DNA of 5,714 bases from Haloferacaceae archaeon PL-Br10_E2g29 (GCA_001563965.1 LKMS01000106.1:1-5714); one strand, 5' to 3'. Positions 1-5,706 are shown, numbered from the stretch's first letter. Numbers and translations are program-made. Notes: generated by a model not told the origin, from the sequence alone.

Positions 1-5
1 AACCC

Positions 6-491
6 ATGGATACCACACTCATTCGCACGCGCATCCGGTCGTACCGCAGCCAGTTCGAAACGATCGATGAACTGATCGCCACCCAGATGGATCGCTGGAG
101 CGTCCCCGTGTTGCGCGTTGCCATCGCCGTCGTCTTTATCTGGTTCGGCGCGCTCAAAGTGTTCGGCATCAGCCCCGCCAGCGAGTTGGTCGCCTCGACC
201 GTCTACCTCGTCGATCCCGCACTGTTCGTTCCGGTGCTGGGTGGCTGGGAGGTTCTAATCGGCCTCTGTCTGCTGTACCGTCCGCTGATCCGGGTCGGTA
301 TCTTCCTGTTGTTTCTGCAGCTTCCGGGCACGTTTCTGCCGATTATCCTGCTGCCCGAAGTCGTCTTCACATCCATCCCGTACGGCCTCACCGTCGAGGG
401 ACAGTACATCATCAAGAATCTCGTCATTATCGGGGCTGCGCTCGTTATTGGCGGGACGGTCCGCGAGAACACCGGCCCCTCGCAGGAATAA
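6..491 (+). CDS. DoxX-like integral membrane protein
   Basis: This gene encodes a 161-residue membrane protein of the DoxX/DoxD-like type; I cannot assign a reaction or partner. Hydrophobic segments lie at about residues 33-53, 73-91, 94-116 and 136-151, giving the four-helix layout usual for this family. Family-like features are the first helix ending IWFGALKVFG, a GGWEVLIGL motif near residues 79-87, and EGQYIIKNLV before the last helix. The N-terminal 30 residues are polar and basic and probably cytoplasmic. ATG at 6 is the first start visible, but only five bases precede it and they hold no in-frame stop, so the true start could lie upstream of the window; ATG at 87 (M28) is a shorter alternative. 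The next gene is convergent. DoxX relatives have been linked to quinone or thiosulfate oxidation and redox stress, but nothing here supports choosing one. Confidence 0.75.
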   Translation: MDTTLIRTRIRSYRSQFETIDELIATQMDRWSVPVLRVAIAVVFIWFGALKVFGISPASELVASTVYLVDPALFVPVLGGWEVLIGLCLLYRPLIRVGIFLLFLQLPGTFLPIILLPEVVFTSIPYGLTVEGQYIIKNLVIIGAALVIGGTVRENTGPSQE

Positions 492-724
492 TCCGTTGTA
501 ACTGCCGAGCCGTTATTTCAATAGCCGTCGCAGATTGATTCATCCGTGACCGGACACCGTCGACGAGCCACACCGGATTCGACAGGACGCTCGTCAGTTT
601 GGTCGAGACAATCACACACGGGATCACGACGCTCGACACCGATTCACCCGCGGCCGACAAAGATATAACGTGCTCGCGGCACACCAACGTGGTCGCCGGC
701 AACAGCGTCGGCGTCGGCTGAAAG
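492..724. other. Intergenic region between convergent genes, no clear gene
   Basis: This 233-base gap separates the 3' ends of the DoxX-like gene and cutA, so neither needs a promoter here. It holds a TATA-like sequence at 663-669 and an inverted repeat with 7-base arms, GACGAGC (562-568) and GCTCGTC (589-595). The repeat has a 20-base loop and is followed by AGTTT, so it could be a weak terminator or RNA hairpin for the DoxX transcript. Open frames crossing it are short, have no recognisable motifs, and extend antisense into the flanking genes. I see no tRNA or known RNA family. Confidence 0.5.
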
Positions 725-1027
725 TCAGTCGACCGATTCGCGAATCCATGCGCCGAAGCCGTCACGAACGGCGTCGGTATCGAACCGTTCGATACAGGGC
801 ACGTCGTAGGGATGTAGTGTCTCGATGCGCTCGACGGTTCGGTGGTATGCGTCGTCGGTTGTTTTCACGAGCAGAATCGTTTCGTCGTCATGGGCGACCT
901 CGTCGTTCCAGCGGTACGTCGAACGGCAGTCGACGGCGTTGACACAGGCCGCAAGGCGTTCGTCGACCAGCGTTTCGGCCAGGTCGGCCGCGACGGACGG
1001 TGGCACGGTGACATAGATGGTCGGCAT
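725..1027 (-). CDS. cutA: CutA1 divalent-cation tolerance protein
   Basis: This encodes a 100-residue CutA1 protein, a small cytoplasmic ferredoxin-like fold that forms very stable trimers and binds divalent metals such as copper; its cellular role is still debated. The whole protein matches the family in length and motif order: a beta strand at PTIYVTVP (2-9), ERLAACVN (23-30), the YRW motif (38-40), KT (55-56), and HPYDVP (72-77). The C terminus GFGAWIRESVD matches the usual end of the family. The ATG at 1027 puts the first beta strand directly after Met, as is normal, and no longer start is needed. Upstream on the minus strand only a weak TATA-like stretch (about 1051-1058, near -27) is visible. 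The gene is divergent from the HerA-like ATPase gene and convergent with the DoxX-like gene, so it is probably transcribed alone. Confidence 0.93.
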   Translation of the reverse strand: MPTIYVTVPPSVAADLAETLVDERLAACVNAVDCRSTYRWNDEVAHDDETILLVKTTDDAYHRTVERIETLHPYDVPCIERFDTDAVRDGFGAWIRESVD

Positions 1028-1100
1028 CGTCCGGGGGTTGGGCCGCCGCGACTACAACGTTGGGGCCGGCCAGCGCGGGTCAGCGACAGCCGCTACGACA

Positions 1101-1122
1101 GTGTCTGACACAGGAACTATGT
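1101..1122 (+). promoter_or_regulatory. Putative promoter and palindrome upstream of the ATPase gene
   Basis: A TATA-like ACTATG (1116-1121) is centred about 26 bases before ATG 1145, as expected for a leaderless haloarchaeal transcript. Directly upstream lies an 11-base palindrome, GTGTC-T-GACAC (1101-1111), where a regulator could bind. The TATA match is weak. The placement favours ATG 1145 over the longer GTG 1121 start, because that GTG would fall inside the promoter element. Confidence 0.4.
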
Positions 1123-1144
1123 GGTCGCACTCGCAGTATCAGGT

Positions 1145-2944
1145 ATGAGCGAGCAGGAAACCATCACCGTCGCGGACGTCAGCGCCGGCGCGGGCGGAAC
1201 CGACGACATTGAGCCCGAAACGCCCGTCGAGTTGCCCGTCGTCGACATTCTGACCGGCCGCGGCTTCATCACCGGCAAGAGCGGCAGCGGCAAGTCAAAC
1301 ACCGCCTCGGTCGTTCTCGAAAACCTGCTTGACAACAACTTTCCCGTGCTCATCGTCGACAGCGACGGCGAGTACTACGGACTCAAAGAGGCCTACGAAA
1401 TCCTCCACGTCGGCGCCGACGAGGAGTGTGACATTCAGGTGACCGCCGATCACGCGGAAAAAATCGCGTCGCTCGCGCTCGAAGAGAACGTCCCGATCAT
1501 CCTCGACGTCTCGGGGTATCTCGACGACAGCGACGCCAACGAACTGATTTTGGAGACAACGCGACACTTATTTGCGAAAGAAAAGAAGCTCAAAAAGCCG
1601 TTTTTGCTCGTCGTCGAGGAGTGCCACGAGTACATTCCCGAAAAAAGCGGCATGGGCGAGGCCGGCAAGATGCTGATTAAGGTCGGCAAACGCGGGCGAA
1701 AACACGGCCTCGGCATTGTCGGCATTAGCCAGCGGCCCGCCGATGTCAAGAAGGATTTCATCACCCAGTGTGACTGGCTGGTCTGGCACCGACTCACCTG
1801 GCGAAACGACACCAAAGTCGTCGGCCGGATTCTCGGCAGCGAGTACGCCAAGGCGGTCGAAGAGTTGGGCGACGGCGAGGGCTTTCTCGTCGCCGACTGG
1901 TCGGATGCGATCCGACGCGTGCAGTTTGACCGCAAGCGAACGTTCGACGCGGGCGCGACGCCGGGGCTCGAGGATTTCGAACGACCCGAACTCAAATCGG
2001 TCAGCGGCGACCTCGTCTCGGAGCTCACTACCATCTCCGATGAGAAAGCCCGTCGCGAAAGCGCACTCGCGGATCTCCGCGCGGAACTCGACAAAAAGAA
2101 CGTCGAAATCGAGCAACTCAGACAGGAGTTGAGCGAGGCCCGCGATCTGAGTCGGATGGCCGACCAGTTCGCCCAAGCGTTGTTGGGTCGGGCCGAAGCG
2201 CCCTACCGTGGCGGAAGCGGCCGGAACCGCAACCGCCCGGGTGAGCAGTCCGAGCTGTACGAGTGCGAACCCGGGAGCGAGCGAAGCGAGGCCGAGTCGT
2301 CACCGGACCATGACGAGCCGCACACCGTGGATCTGTCACAGACCGACAGTCAGCAACCGATCGAAACCGCGGTGTTTGCGAGCGCAACAACGCCGGAGAC
2401 GGCGTCGAAAGCGAGCGAGGAGTCGACAGCCGACCAGACAGCGCGGTCGACGAACACCGACCGGGAGACGGATATCGTCTCGCGAAGCGACATCGCCGAG
2501 TCGGCAATGCGGTTTGCCGAAGCCGTCAAACTCGGGACGCGCGGCGCGGTGATCGAGGAGCTTCGATCCCGCATTGCCGACCTCCCGCCACGATCGACCG
2601 AGATGCTCCATCATTACCGCGCGGTCGGTGAAACAACGCCCGTCGACGCCCACGTGGCCGCCGGGGGCGACGAAGACCAACAGCTCGCCTACAGCCGGAA
2701 CCGACCCATTCGCCGCAAAAAACTGGTTCGCCACATCGGTCAGGGAACCTACGCGTACGCGGTTCCCGATCTCATTCGTGAAACCTACGCCTATCAGCTA
2801 ACCGACGAGGCCGTCGACTCGATGGTGCAGTCGGTCGAACGTGATCTGCTGGACACCGAGGACGAGAAGAACCGAACCGGCGGGGAAATCGAGGGGTCGA
2901 AAACGGAGTCGGACGACCCCGTCGATTTCGGCTCGATCTTCTAA
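1145..2944 (+). CDS. HerA-family (DUF87) ATPase with coiled coil and C-terminal probable winged helix
   Basis: This 599-residue protein is an ATPase of the HerA/FtsK superfamily, a group of hexameric DNA-translocating motors. The Walker A motif is GKSGSGKS (44-51). Walker B is FLLVVEE (153-159), with E158 and E159 as metal-binding and catalytic candidates. A basic stretch GKRGRKHGLG (181-190) probably supplies the arginine finger, followed by the sensor GISQRP (193-198). HerA proper carries an N-terminal HAS barrel; here only about 43 residues precede Walker A, so that domain is absent. After the ATPase core (to about 270) come a predicted coiled coil (about 297-346), a Glu/Ser/Thr-rich disordered linker (about 350-450), and a C-terminal domain (about 451-570). 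In that domain STEMLHHYRAVG, TPVDAHVAAGG and GQGTYAYAV look like a winged helix. I chose ATG 1145 over GTG 1121 from the promoter position. No nurA gene is adjacent. The role is unknown; DNA binding and translocation are inferred. Confidence 0.85.
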   Translation: MSEQETITVADVSAGAGGTDDIEPETPVELPVVDILTGRGFITGKSGSGKSNTASVVLENLLDNNFPVLIVDSDGEYYGLKEAYEILHVGADEECDIQVTADHAEKIASLALEENVPIILDVSGYLDDSDANELILETTRHLFAKEKKLKKPFLLVVEECHEYIPEKSGMGEAGKMLIKVGKRGRKHGLGIVGISQRPADVKKDFITQCDWLVWHRLTWRNDTKVVGRILGSEYAKAVEELGDGEGFLVADWSDAIRRVQFDRKRTFDAGATPGLEDFERPELKSVSGDLVSELTTISDEKARRESALADLRAELDKKNVEIEQLRQELSEARDLSRMADQFAQALLGRAEAPYRGGSGRNRNRPGEQSELYECEPGSERSEAESSPDHDEPHTVDLSQTDSQQPIETAVFASATTPETASKASEESTADQTARSTNTDRETDIVSRSDIAESAMRFAEAVKLGTRGAVIEELRSRIADLPPRSTEMLHHYRAVGETTPVDAHVAAGGDEDQQLAYSRNRPIRRKKLVRHIGQGTYAYAVPDLIRETYAYQLTDEAVDSMVQSVERDLLDTEDEKNRTGGEIEGSKTESDDPVDFGSIF

Positions 2945-2953
2945 TTAGAGATC
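2935..2953. terminator. Palindromic stop-codon junction, possible two-way terminator hairpin
   Basis: The stop codons of the ATPase gene (TAA, 2942-2944) and of tpiA (TAA on the minus strand, 2945-2947) abut with no base between them. They form the core of a perfect 10-base palindrome TCTAATTAGA (2940-2949). Flanking GATC copies (2935-2938 and 2950-2953) extend this to a possible hairpin with one bulged base and an AAUU loop, readable on both strands. No U-tract follows, so termination here is only a suggestion. Confidence 0.35.
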
Positions 2954-3589
2954 CGAAACGAGGTCTTCGAGCGCCGCCCGTGGATCGTCGGCTTTCGCGA
3001 CGCCGCTGGCCAAGAGAATCCCTTTCGCGCCGAGGTCGCCGGCGGCGATCACGTCGTCACCGGTCGAGACGCCCGCGCCACAGAACACATCAACATCCTC
3101 GTCCACGGCGGCGGCAGCCGACACGGCGTCGGTCACAATGTCGGGGTCGCCGGTGGCAACCGAGATGTCGCCACCGATGAGTTCCGGCGGTTCGACGGCG
3201 ACCGAGTCGGGGCCGAGTGCGGCGGCCGCGGCGGTCTGTCGCGGGTTGTTCGCACAGACACACGTTTCGAGGTCGGCGCGTTCGGCCGCCCGAACCGAGG
3301 CGTCGATGTCGGCGAGTTTGCGGCGGTTTTCGGAGTGGTTGATGAGCGTGCCGACCGCGCCCGCGTCGGCGACGGCTTCGGCGAGCGTGCTGCCGGTGAA
3401 ACTGCCGTGGCCGTTGGGCGACACGTGCTGGGCCCACGTCTCGACACCAGTTTCGGCGACGGCACCGATGTGGGCGGCCTGCGGGGCGACGGCGATGCGA
3501 ACGCCCGACTCGTCTGCGACCGCTTTCGCCGCGGTCGCGACTTCGATTGGATCACACGGATACGCCTTGAGGTTCACCAGGATGAACAT
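2945..3589 (-). CDS. tpiA: Triosephosphate isomerase, archaeal type
   Basis: This encodes a 214-residue cytoplasmic triosephosphate isomerase (EC 5.3.1.1), which interconverts glyceraldehyde 3-phosphate and dihydroxyacetone phosphate. In haloarchaea it serves gluconeogenesis, the lower glycolytic steps and glycerol breakdown. Catalytic residues are all present: Asn6 and Lys8 in VNLKAYP, His85 in INHSE, and Glu133 in AVEPPELIG, which is also the mobile loop 6. Phosphate-binding loops are GAGVSTGDD (171-179) and LLASGVAKA (192-200). At about 215 residues it is the short archaeal form, lacking the surface helices of the roughly 250-residue bacterial and eukaryotic enzymes. An upstream in-frame ATG at 3628 would add 13 residues, but it lies beyond the TATA box at 3613-3618; ATG 3589 starts immediately before the first beta strand and fits a leaderless message. 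The gene is convergent with the ATPase gene and divergent from the DICT gene. Confidence 0.97.
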   Translation of the reverse strand: MFILVNLKAYPCDPIEVATAAKAVADESGVRIAVAPQAAHIGAVAETGVETWAQHVSPNGHGSFTGSTLAEAVADAGAVGTLINHSENRRKLADIDASVRAAERADLETCVCANNPRQTAAAAALGPDSVAVEPPELIGGDISVATGDPDIVTDAVSAAAAVDEDVDVFCGAGVSTGDDVIAAGDLGAKGILLASGVAKADDPRAALEDLVSDL

Positions 3590-3611
3590 ACCGCATGATT
3601 TGTCGCCGACA

Positions 3612-3619
3612 GTAAATAG
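3612..3619 (-). promoter_or_regulatory. TATA box of tpiA
   Basis: On the minus strand the sequence reads CTATTTAC, centred about 26 bases before ATG 3589, which fits a leaderless or near-leaderless transcript. This spacing decides against the upstream ATG at 3628. Confidence 0.65.
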
Positions 3620-3628
3620 GTTCAACAT

Positions 3629-3655
3629 TGGTCGCCACTGCAGCCAGCGCGACCA
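3629..3655. repeat. Inverted repeat upstream of the tpiA TATA box
   Basis: Perfect 7-base arms TGGTCGC (3629-3635) and GCGACCA (3649-3655) flank a 13-base spacer that itself contains CTGCAG. The repeat begins about 10 bases upstream of the tpiA TATA box, where an activator site could sit in a haloarchaeal promoter. No known regulator motif was recognised, and a repeat this short can occur by chance in G+C-rich DNA. Confidence 0.35.
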
Positions 3656-3681
3656 CGATGGAGGCGGGGACAGTCACTGCA

Positions 3682-3714
3682 ACCTGTCAGGTCTGTTCAC
3701 AAACGATCAAATAC
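3682..3714 (+). promoter_or_regulatory. Putative promoter and palindrome of the DICT gene
   Basis: A TATA-like AAATAC (3709-3714) lies about 31 bases before ATG 3743, predicting a leader of only a few bases. About 20 bases upstream is the 11-base palindrome ACCTG-T-CAGGT (3682-3692), a candidate operator. The TATA position argues for ATG 3743 rather than GTG 3722, which is only about 10 bases downstream of it. Confidence 0.45.
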
Positions 3715-3742
3715 CACGCGTGTGACCTACCACCCGAACCGG

Positions 3743-4477
3743 ATGTCACTGCACGCGCTGATCGCCGAGGTCGAAGCCCGCCGCATGACGTTGACCGTCA
3801 TCAACGCCGCCGAACGCGTGGTCGACGAAATTCGCGCACAGTACGCCGACCGCAACCTCGAGATCGTACACAGTCACCTCGATGGCGACCCACGGGAGTT
3901 TGCCGTGTTGAGCCGAGACGGCGAGTTCATGACCGCGCTGGGTCTTGATGAGGTGCATGCGGCTCCGGCGCGCGAGGAAAGCGTGCTTGATCACCTCGAC
4001 GAGACGCTGTTCACGTCGTACTCGATCAGACAGATGTTTTTGGCCTCCAGAGAAATCGAGGACCGCGCGTGGCGAATCGGGTCGGGGTCGTTGCACGCGG
4101 GATTTCAGACCCTTTCGGTCCTCAGTGGCCAGATAGAGGCCTACAATCAACTCGGCCAGTACAGCGACCTCGCGGTCCACGCGTATGCCGCACCCGACGG
4201 TGAGGACGCATCGATACCGAACCATGACCACTACACGCTCCACGTCGAACGCGAGCGGGAGATTCGCGAGAGCTGGTTTGTCGTCTATGATGGCGGTGGC
4301 GTCGACGAAAACAAGTGTGCGCTGTTGGCCGAAGAACGCGGCCAACGGGAGTTTTACGGCTTTTGGAGTTACGAGCCCGAGACAGTCGACTACCTGTGTG
4401 AGTATCTACAGGCAACCTACGGCCGCCTCGCCGACGGCGATAGTGAAAACAGCTCGCCGCCCGCGAGTGGGCCCTGA
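3743..4477 (+). CDS. Stand-alone DICT sensory-domain protein
   Basis: This 244-residue soluble protein resembles haloarchaeal proteins with a DICT domain, a sensory domain named for its association with diguanylate cyclases and two-component systems. The N-terminal part (MSLHALIAEVEARRMTLTV onward, to about 75) contains the mixed alpha/beta segment often found at the start of these proteins. The DICT-like core runs from about 92 to 227. Its markers are SIRQMFLASREIEDRAWRIG (94-113), GFQTLSVLSGQIEAYNQLG (120-138), a VHAYAAPDG strand (145-153), SWFVVYDGGG (177-186), ALLAEE (193-198) and GFWSYEPETVDYL (206-218). No kinase, GGDEF, receiver or helix-turn-helix output domain is present, so any output must be through a partner. 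The last 15 residues are a disordered acidic/Ser/Pro tail. I chose ATG 3743 from the TATA-like box; GTG 3722 would add seven residues. The ligand and partner are unknown, and the assignment rests on sequence pattern alone. Confidence 0.7.
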   Translation: MSLHALIAEVEARRMTLTVINAAERVVDEIRAQYADRNLEIVHSHLDGDPREFAVLSRDGEFMTALGLDEVHAAPAREESVLDHLDETLFTSYSIRQMFLASREIEDRAWRIGSGSLHAGFQTLSVLSGQIEAYNQLGQYSDLAVHAYAAPDGEDASIPNHDHYTLHVEREREIRESWFVVYDGGGVDENKCALLAEERGQREFYGFWSYEPETVDYLCEYLQATYGRLADGDSENSSPPASGP

Positions 4478-4487
4478 GCCGCCTCAG
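4474..4487. terminator. Short hairpin between convergent DICT and MBF1 genes
   Basis: CTGAG (4474-4478) and CTCAG (4483-4487) form a perfect 5-base stem around a CCGC loop. It overlaps the DICT stop codon and lies within the 14-base gap between two convergent genes; TCTTT follows at 4496-4500. It may help end transcription in either direction, but the stem is short and no true U-tract is present. Confidence 0.3.
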
Positions 4488-4491
4488 CAAC

Positions 4492-5025
4492 TCAGTCTTT
4501 GCGTTTGACCACGTCACCGAGCGTCATCGAGCCACTCGAACTGCTCGACCACTCGGCGTTTTCGATGTCGGTTCCCTCGGTGAGCGTGATGTCGAGTTTG
4601 CGTTCGAGTTTGGTGCGGACGTCGTCGCTCGGAAGGATGTCGCCGCGTTCGAGTTTGCGGATCAGGCTTGCCTTCTCGTTGAGGTCGTCGGCGAGTTCCT
4701 CCTGGGTGAGTCCCGCCGACTCGCGGGCGTTGCGGATACGGTCGTCGTAGTCGCCCGCAAGCTCCTCCATGTCGTCGAACATGTCCTTGCGACGGCGGGT
4801 CGATCCGCCGGACGATTGGGTTGACGAACGGCCGGATGAGCCGCCGGCGTTCGACGTGCCGCTACTCGAGGTGGTCGAGTATTTACTCGTACTGGAGCCC
4901 GATGACTGGGTTTTGACCTCGGTCCCGAACGTTTTGCAGTCATCACAGAGTTCCAGCTCTGCCCCCTCGACTTTGGTGGTGGTGAGCGACGCCTGCTCGG
5001 CACCACACATCTCACATTGGGCCAT
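4492..5025 (-). CDS. Archaeal multiprotein bridging factor (aMBF1)
   Basis: This 177-residue protein is an archaeal MBF1 homologue, a transcription-associated factor. Eukaryotic MBF1 bridges activators to TBP, while archaeal forms have been linked to the ribosome and translation, so the exact role remains open. The N terminus is a zinc ribbon with Cys4, Cys7, Cys27 and Cys30 (CEMC and CDDC), a feature of the archaeal but not the eukaryotic form. A Ser/Gly/Thr-rich linker (about 36-76) ends in the basic patch RRRK (77-80). The Cro-type helix-turn-helix follows (about 95-147), with the typical LTQEELADDLNEKASLIRKLE (106-126). The tail ends MTLGDVVKRKD. A TATA box 27 bases before ATG 5025 confirms the start. 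The gene sits 78 bases downstream of the phosphatidyltransferase gene but has its own promoter. Confidence 0.93.
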   Translation of the reverse strand: MAQCEMCGAEQASLTTTKVEGAELELCDDCKTFGTEVKTQSSGSSTSKYSTTSSSGTSNAGGSSGRSSTQSSGGSTRRRKDMFDDMEELAGDYDDRIRNARESAGLTQEELADDLNEKASLIRKLERGDILPSDDVRTKLERKLDITLTEGTDIENAEWSSSSSGSMTLGDVVKRKD

Positions 5026-5047
5026 ACCACCGCGTACCGGTCGGTTC

Positions 5048-5057
5048 GGTATAAAGG
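5048..5057 (-). promoter_or_regulatory. TATA box of the MBF1 gene
   Basis: On the minus strand the sequence reads CCTTTATACC. The TTTATA core (5050-5055) is centred about 27 bases before ATG 5025. It is the best TATA box in the window and indicates an independent, probably leaderless transcript. Confidence 0.75.
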
Positions 5058-5103
5058 ATGCGCCGCGGGCCGCCGAGTTCGACCCCGAGATTTCGCCGCG
5101 CGC

Positions 5104-5706
5104 TCAGAGATCCGTCCACGCGCCCCAAAAGCGCTGGATGGCCGTGATGTGGCCGATCACCGCAAAAAAGGCCAACAACAGTTCGATTACGCCGAGACCG
5201 AACACGAGTGGGTCGGCGTACACTGCGGCCGCAACACCGGCGAGCCCCATCAACACGAGCCGGTCAGCGCGGCCGACGAGTCCCCCGTAGGCCCGACCGA
5301 GACCGACCGCCTGAATCTGTGTGCCGAGATACGAGGTCATGAGCACGCCAGTGACCGCGAGAAAGCCGAGTGCGAAGCTCTCGACGCCGGCGGCAAGCCC
5401 ACCGATAATGAGCAGGTCGGCGTAGCGGTCGATCACGTGATCCAACAGATCGCCCTGTGGCGAGGCAATCTCCTGTTTTCGCGCGAGCGCGCCGTCGATG
5501 AGGTCGAGCCAGCCGTTGCAAAAGACGAACAATCCGCCGAGCACGTACCACATCGGCTCGGCGAGACTGAACGCGGCCGCCGCCGCGAGCGCAAATCCAA
5601 GCGAAATCACGCTCACGGTGTTTGGCGAGAGCCCAATCGAGTCGGCTGCGCTTACAAACGGGGTCAACAAGCGCTCGGCCACCGGCCGGAGACGGTCGAG
5701 CGTCAT
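5104..5706 (-). CDS. CDP-alcohol phosphatidyltransferase family membrane protein
   Basis: This 200-residue integral membrane enzyme belongs to the CDP-alcohol phosphotransferase family, which moves a phosphorylated lipid from its CDP form (in archaea, CDP-archaeol) to an alcohol, releasing CMP. The full family signature D-x2-DG-x2-AR-x8-G-x3-D-x3-D is present: D68, D71, G72, A75, R76, G85, D89 and D93. The four Asp residues bind two metal ions, and D93 is the expected base. Hydrophobic stretches at about 32-50, 53-67, 97-112, 113-130, 148-164 and 166-186 suggest six membrane helices. Length and the GRADR segment (145-149) resemble archaeal archaetidylinositol-phosphate or archaetidylglycerol-phosphate synthases; such genes are often labelled pgsA, but the acceptor alcohol cannot be read from the sequence. 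The start ATG reads ATGACG, so its TGA could be the stop of an upstream gene beyond the window, implying translational coupling. Confidence 0.9.
   Translation of the reverse strand: MTLDRLRPVAERLLTPFVSAADSIGLSPNTVSVISLGFALAAAAAFSLAEPMWYVLGGLFVFCNGWLDLIDGALARKQEIASPQGDLLDHVIDRYADLLIIGGLAAGVESFALGFLAVTGVLMTSYLGTQIQAVGLGRAYGGLVGRADRLVLMGLAGVAAAVYADPLVFGLGVIELLLAFFAVIGHITAIQRFWGAWTDL

Noticed and set aside
1121..1144. GTG 1121 as the start of the ATPase
   Set aside because: It adds eight non-conserved-looking residues and overlaps the TATA-like element at 1116-1121; ATG 1145 has leaderless spacing.
1450..2176. Two long minus-strand open frames (214 and 202 residues) inside the ATPase gene
   Set aside because: Both are mirror images of a confidently coding frame, lack recognisable motifs and have no promoter or conserved start.
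1145..2944. HerA-based antiviral defence system (HerA with a Sir2-, DUF4297- or NurA-type partner)
   Set aside because: No effector nuclease or NADase adjoins the ATPase; its neighbours are cutA and tpiA, which are housekeeping genes on the opposite strand.
3600..3620. A TrmB-type site (TACT-N7/8-GAGTA) in the tpiA promoter
   Set aside because: TACT is present on the minus strand next to the TATA box, but the GAGTA half is absent at the right distance.
3590..3628. ATG 3628 as the start of tpiA
   Set aside because: The extension crosses the TATA box, and the family normally starts right at the first beta strand (here MFILVNLK).
3138..3725. A 195-residue open frame on the plus strand antisense to tpiA
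   Set aside because: tpiA on the other strand has all its catalytic motifs. The antisense frame is low-complexity Ala/Ser/Thr sequence with no domain and arises from G+C-rich third positions.
4492..5025. Antitoxin-like Cro/XRE regulator of a toxin-antitoxin pair
   Set aside because: The N-terminal zinc ribbon with two CxxC pairs and the overall layout identify archaeal MBF1, and no small toxin gene is next to it.
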